DNA of 36,910 nucleotides from Alphaproteobacteria bacterium CG_4_10_14_0_8_um_filter_37_21 (GTDB lineage Bacteria; Pseudomonadota; Alphaproteobacteria; Paracaedibacterales; UBA11393), in contig PFNE01000047.1 of the NCBI GenBank assembly GCA_002791835.1, forward strand, positions 1-36,910, read 5' to 3'. The notes under the pieces are model-generated. The model had not been told where the DNA came from. It saw only the letters and a list, made by a program, of their open reading frames with translations, and did no database searches. Of the stretch, positions 33,851-36,910 are shown piece after piece (the first letter of the stretch is position 1; each line of letters opens with the position of its first letter). The translations under genes were made by a program, and so were the position numbers.

Positions 33851-34588
33851 TTATCGCATCTGAAAAGATGGTATACGGCCTTGCCCTTGGTAAGGCATGG
33901 GTTGCCCCTGTTGCATAGATGTTGGCATACGCCCACCTTGTTGCATACCCAAACCAGCATGTGGATGTGCCATGCGGGGTGTTTGGGGCATAGGTGAACC
34001 CATTGGAACAGCAGTTCCAGCTTGCCCAGACAAGACAGCGCCTTGTGTTGGCATATACATTTTTGGTTGCACGCACATTGGATCTGGCTTCTTATCATAT
34101 AAGTTAACAGCAACCAAGAAGCCGATTAGAAAAAACAGACTTCCTAAAAACATTAAGCCAAAAATAAGGCCTGCCATAGATATTTTATTCATGGAAAAAT
34201 TTAACTCCTCTATTGTCCAATCTTTTTTAAAACGTTCTATAAAATTATATACAGCCGTTTTATCTTTTGTTGAATTTCTTTTTGCCGGGGTCCAAGATTG
34301 TTGTGCAGGTCCAGGTGCCGGATCACCAAAATGGACAAAAGGTGAATTTTGTGGTGATTGCCATGATTGCGGCCCCGGTGAATGCGGCGCTTGCTGGGGG
34401 CCCTGAAACGGGTGATTATAACCTGGTTCTTGAAAATATTGCGGTTTTATTTGCGGCGGTAAGGGTGCTGGGTTCCAGGCTGTTGCAGGATTATAGGCCT
34501 GATTTTGATGCGGCGGGGGCGCAAAAGGTCTACCCTCTTGATTTACGTGCGGACGCGCCTGGTTTTGATAAAAACGGCTTTGTTGCAC
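33851..34588 (-). CDS. Proline/glutamine-rich single-pass membrane protein
   Basis: 245 residues from a GTG at 34588 preceded by GAGGGG. Residues 1-100 are low-complexity, rich in Pro, Gln and aromatic residues (for example PPPHQNQAYNPATAW), then a charged segment (101-137, FIERFKKDWTIEELNF). One transmembrane helix (about 138-163, SMAGLIFGLMFLGSLFFLIGFLVAV) follows, then a second low-complexity part rich in Met, Gly, Pro and Gln (GMQQGGRMPTSMQQGQPMP). I recognise no family. The composition suggests an unstructured scaffold or surface-linking protein. GC content is higher than in its neighbours because of Pro/Gly codons, so this is not clear evidence of transfer. It precedes guaD by 8 bases. 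Confidence 0.65.
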   Translation of the reverse strand: MQQSRFYQNQARPHVNQEGRPFAPPPHQNQAYNPATAWNPAPLPPQIKPQYFQEPGYNHPFQGPQQAPHSPGPQSWQSPQNSPFVHFGDPAPGPAQQSWTPAKRNSTKDKTAVYNFIERFKKDWTIEELNFSMNKISMAGLIFGLMFLGSLFFLIGFLVAVNLYDKKPDPMCVQPKMYMPTQGAVLSGQAGTAVPMGSPMPQTPRMAHPHAGLGMQQGGRMPTSMQQGQPMPYQGQGRIPSFQMR

Positions 34589-34721
34589 AACGTACCCCTC
34601 AAAAAAATAATGATAACTTTCTTTACTTTTATATGTTAACTTAATTTTAATAAAATTTCAAAAAAATTTTATTAAATGAAAAATCAATAAAGAATACTAT
34701 TTGTATTTGTATAAAAATATT

Positions 34722-35702
34722 TCAGTTACACTTTAAACCCTGGTCTTTAATAAAATACTGAATTTCCCTTAAATCTGATCTTTCTAATGCTTTTTGAAGC
34801 AGGTTAAATGTGTGCGGTAAATGGCAAAGTTTTTCCGTATTCTTCTGTAAAAGTGCATACCTTGTAAAGACACCTAAAATTTTTGTATGACGCCCAGCGC
34901 CCAATATATCCGCAGTGTACGCGTAATCTTGGTGGTATTTTTTTTCAAAAATTTTAAAAAAATATTTTCCAAGATGCGCCTTTAGGTCTGGATTTAAATC
35001 ACGCCGTGCATCCTCTATAAGGGATATATAATCATACATCACAGAACCATAAACCCCATCTTGAAAATCAAGAACGCCCAGTTCACCTGTATTTAATAAC
35101 ATCAAGTTATCCACATGGTAATCACGTAGAACCAATGTGTTAGGTGTTAGCCCATCTATCGTGCTAAAGGCAGATCGCCATAAGTCTTCCCAAGTTTGTG
35201 CCAGTTCTTTTGGTATGTCTTTTTTTCGGCAATACTTAAAATAGTACGCTGCAAATAGATTGACTTCTTTAAGGTATAAATCCAATGAATAATTAGGAAC
35301 TAAACCTTTGGTGGAATTTTTTAAACTTTGTTCATAGATTGTATGTAAAATATCAAAAGATTTTTCAAATAGATTTTGTTCCACCTTTATTGATGAATTG
35401 TTTTGGAAAACCTTCGTCAGCGTTTTGTCGCCAAAGTCTTCCAGTAATAGAAAACCATTTTCCCGATCCTGTGCTACAATTTTTGGTGCGCGCACTTTAA
35501 TGCTGTTTAAGTAATTTGATAACATCGTAAAGGGGGCAAGGTCCTCTGATAAATCGGCATCCATTAACACAAAAGACTGATTCTTGTCAGTATTATGCAC
35601 ACGGTAGTATGACCGTGGCGACATATCCGATTTTAAAAAAATAATTTTTGAATTTTTAAGATGTTGTCTTACAAAATTTAAGCGTTTTTGTGTATTTATC
35701 AT
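34722..35702 (-). CDS. AmgK-like sugar kinase (aminoglycoside phosphotransferase fold)
   Basis: 326 residues. The N-terminal SDMSPRSYYRV segment resembles the SDASxRRYFR loop of AmgK. The kinase core shows FLLLEDFGDKTL (hinge, about 85-96), the catalytic loop LRDYHVDNLM (Asp/His/Asp, 192-201) and the metal-binding LDFQDG (211-216). AmgK phosphorylates MurNAc and GlcNAc at C1 for cell-wall recycling, feeding MurU. In many alphaproteobacteria amgK adjoins tsaE and murU; neither is next to it here, and an IS remnant lies upstream. Peptidoglycan recycling is consistent with murB. Family sure; exact sugar inferred. Confidence 0.8.
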   Translation of the reverse strand: MINTQKRLNFVRQHLKNSKIIFLKSDMSPRSYYRVHNTDKNQSFVLMDADLSEDLAPFTMLSNYLNSIKVRAPKIVAQDRENGFLLLEDFGDKTLTKVFQNNSSIKVEQNLFEKSFDILHTIYEQSLKNSTKGLVPNYSLDLYLKEVNLFAAYYFKYCRKKDIPKELAQTWEDLWRSAFSTIDGLTPNTLVLRDYHVDNLMLLNTGELGVLDFQDGVYGSVMYDYISLIEDARRDLNPDLKAHLGKYFFKIFEKKYHQDYAYTADILGAGRHTKILGVFTRYALLQKNTEKLCHLPHTFNLLQKALERSDLREIQYFIKDQGLKCN

Positions 35703-35805
35703 TGATTAAGCTTTCAGTATTTTGTGTAGGTGTTCAGAAATGAATCTTTTTCTCTGAAAATCTAATTCAAAATAAGTATATGCATTTTATATATAGATGA
35801 ATAGC

Positions 35806-35852
35806 CCTATATGTCAGACTAGTTGTCGCGTCTAATATTTTCTAATAGGGGG
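35806..35852. repeat. Dispersed intergenic repeat, copy B
   Basis: Partner of 10880-10926: ungapped over 47 bases with 35 matches, both ending in AATAGGGGG. Its own short stem (AGAC/GTCT) is weaker than the 7-bp stem of copy A. It lies between amgK and the IS5-family element, about 30 bases before the latter's left end. Confidence 0.45.
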
Positions 35853-35882
35853 CAGAAAAGAGACAACATGGCACACCTATCA

Positions 35883-36682
35883 GGCCGTGTTGCATAAATC
35901 GGAAATTAGCGTAAAATATTACATAAAAAAACAAGCAAAAGGACGCACGTGCCGAATAAATTAAAAGATGCCGTCCGACATAAATTTACAAAAAATCATT
36001 ATAACAAACGTGATTGGGCGACTTACAATAAATCTTTGGTAGAACGTTGAAGTATCACCATTTGGTTTACTGAAGAAGCTTTTAAACAATGGCAAGAACC
36101 TCATGAGACTCAATGTAAGACGGTTGTTCAACGTACATTTTCTGATTATGCTATTGACGCTTGTCATGCAATGAGGTTTATGTATAAAAGACCACTTCTT
36201 CAAACGGATGGCTTTGTAAATTCACTATTAACAATAATGGGATCAAAGCTTAAATCTCCAGACTACACAAAACTTTCAAGGCGTTTACAGAAACTAAAAA
36301 TCACACAAAAACCGATTGATTCTGATGAAGACATCGTGCTTATCTTTGATAGCACTGGGTTAAAAGTTACAGGCGAAAAAGAGTGGATGAATGCTAAGCA
36401 TGGCAACAAACAACGCAAAATATGGCGCAAACTTTCCATTGTCATTAATCTGCATGGCGACATCGTTGCACACACATTATCAGAACATACATTTAGTGAT
36501 CCAGCATCAGTTGGGCCCTTGCTAGATCAGTAAATATAGATGCAAAAATTAATGAAATCGGGATAGAAATTTTAGCCTTAAATAAGATGAATAGCGTCAC
36601 GGCGCCTAAAGCACAAAAGTCTAGCTAAAATCACCATATCTAGCGGTAGCTTTACTTAATTTCTGTTTCATGCAACACAGCC
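35883..36682 (+). mobile_element. Internally deleted IS5-family element
   Basis: The 800-base element is bounded by inverted repeats: 35883-35910 starts GGCCGTGTTGCAT and 36655-36682 ends, on the other strand, GGCTGTGTTGCAT; the 28-base ends match at 22 positions. The ends resemble those of IS903/IS5-type elements from memory. Intact relatives are about 1.05 kb, so roughly 250 bases are missing. Nine-base flanks (CACCTATCA and CACGTATGC) agree at 6 of 9, which is only a faint trace of a target duplication. The transposase inside is dead, so it can move only if an active transposase acts in trans. Confidence 0.85.
35949..36628 (+). pseudogene. IS5-family transposase, broken
   Basis: From a GTG at 35949 the frame begins VPNKLKDAVRHKFTKNHYNKRDWATYNKSLVER. 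It meets TGA at 36048-36050 where relatives have Gly, continues SITIWFTEEAFKQWQ and YKRPLLQTDGFVNSLL, and reaches the first catalytic Asp in LIFDSTGLKVTG with KWRKL-like IWRKLSIVIN. It stops at TAA (36531-36533) after PLLDQ. A +2/-1 shifted frame carries on VNIDAKINEIG and then jumps to ILALNKMNSV, probably the normal C-terminal end, with stop at 36626-36628. So there is a nonsense mutation, a frameshift and an internal deletion that removes the second Asp and the Glu. Confidence 0.9.
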
Positions 36683-36693
36683 CACGTATGCTG

Positions 36694-36910
36694 CTAACCC
36701 CTACCCAGTTGGCTTACAACTTTTTCTCCCACACTTTTAAAAAGTTTTTTTGTTGAGCTGAGGTTCATAAGTTCCTCATAGTATGTTGTTGATGTTTTTC
36801 CTTCAGGAATTTTAATGCCTTTTAAGGCTTCACTAGATAGTGTCGTCATGAGATTTTCAGCCATAGAACTAAGCACCTTATATGAACCGCAGCCAGGAAT
36901 GAGGATGTAT
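36694..36910 (-). CDS. Partial ORF of unknown function, open at the window edge
   Basis: At least 71 residues, open through the right end of the window. It reads YILIPGCGSYKV, then MAENLMTTLSSEALKGIKIPEGK, then STKKLFKSVGEKVVSQLGRG and stops at TAG (36694-36696). The segment up to LMTTLS is repeated, inverted, at the left end of the window. No family is recognised. The IS5-type element ends only 11 bases downstream of its stop. A GTG at 36876 or ATG at 36864 could start a short version, but the open frame at the edge suggests the real start is outside. Confidence 0.5.
   Translation of the reverse strand, partial: YILIPGCGSYKVLSSMAENLMTTLSSEALKGIKIPEGKTSTTYYEELMNLSSTKKLFKSVGEKVVSQLGRG
36834..36910. 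repeat. Right copy of the 77-bp inverted repeat shared with the left end
   Basis: Identical in reverse complement to bases 15-91 and extends to the last base of the window, so its true length may be greater. It belongs to the coding part of the partial ORF at 36694-36910. Confidence 0.9.

Noticed and set aside
33897-34406. Plus-strand 169-codon frame rich in Cys, Pro and Gly
   Set aside because: It is the complement of the Pro/Gln-rich membrane gene, whose codon pattern, ribosome binding site and transmembrane helix fit better.
36048-36050. In-frame TGA codons in both transposase remnants as a sign of UGA recoding
   Set aside because: TGA ends several intact genes here (plsY, lipA, the DUF4139-like gene), and the two sites replace different residues, so ordinary decay explains them.
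1-36910. CRISPR arrays, rRNA or tRNA genes, prophage or conjugation modules
   Set aside because: No regularly spaced repeats, rRNA segments, cloverleaf-capable sequences or phage/conjugation gene sets were seen on either strand.

Overview
The window is an AT-rich piece of an alphaproteobacterial chromosome. The evidence is alphaproteobacterial-type petABC, a hemJ-rho pair, a COX15-type ctaA, kdsA, a mitochondrial-type M16 peptidase and an AmgK-type sugar kinase. A Tlc/Npt-type nucleotide transporter, decayed insertion sequences, several secreted proteins of unknown function and small scattered operons point to a host-associated, probably intracellular member (Holosporales/Rickettsiales-like). 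That placement is inference from gene content; there is no rRNA or tRNA gene in the window to test it.

Layout. 1-262: one copy of a repeat that recurs inverted at the far end, then a hairpin downstream of frr. 263-3875 (minus): rpsB, tsf, two small membrane ORFs, pyrH and frr, with candidate terminators inside the cluster. 4179-6084 (minus): an M16 peptidase followed by engB. 6313-7260 (minus): a secreted protein of unknown function. 7543-10051 (plus): rmuC and an overlapping exported DUF4139-type protein. 10312-11782 (minus): dnaQ and an FKBP lipoprotein. 11862-15929 (plus): murB, a decayed transposase and the cytochrome bc1 operon petABC. 16064-20730 (minus): kdsA, a Lon-N-domain protein and a Trm112-like protein, then a membrane-anchored unknown, an orphan PotI-type permease, and a PAAR-like (DUF4280) gene coupled to a YwqK/MORN-repeat gene. 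20930-24187 (plus): ctaA-lipA, an EamA transporter and a small acidic exported protein. 24201-25274 (minus): rlmN. 25709-28797 (plus): hemJ, rho, plsY and fabG behind a hairpin-rich leader. 28825-32620 (minus): pgi, a Tlc-type transporter and a YhiN-type flavoprotein. 32861-33303 (plus): a prepilin-like gene frameshifted exactly at the processing motif. 33369-35702 (minus): amgK, a proline/glutamine-rich membrane protein and guaD. 35883-36910: a deleted IS5-family element and a partial ORF that carries the inverted copy of the left-end repeat.

Functionally, the core genes cover translation (S2, EF-Ts, RRF, EngB, RlmN), respiration and cofactors (bc1 complex, heme A, protoporphyrinogen oxidation, lipoate), envelope building (MurB, KdsA, PlsY, FabG, AmgK) and transcription termination (Rho). 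The accessory layer is small: a contractile-injection-type spike-tip candidate with a repeat protein, an orphan prepilin, a nucleotide transporter, and exported proteins that may face the host. No CRISPR array, rRNA or tRNA was found.
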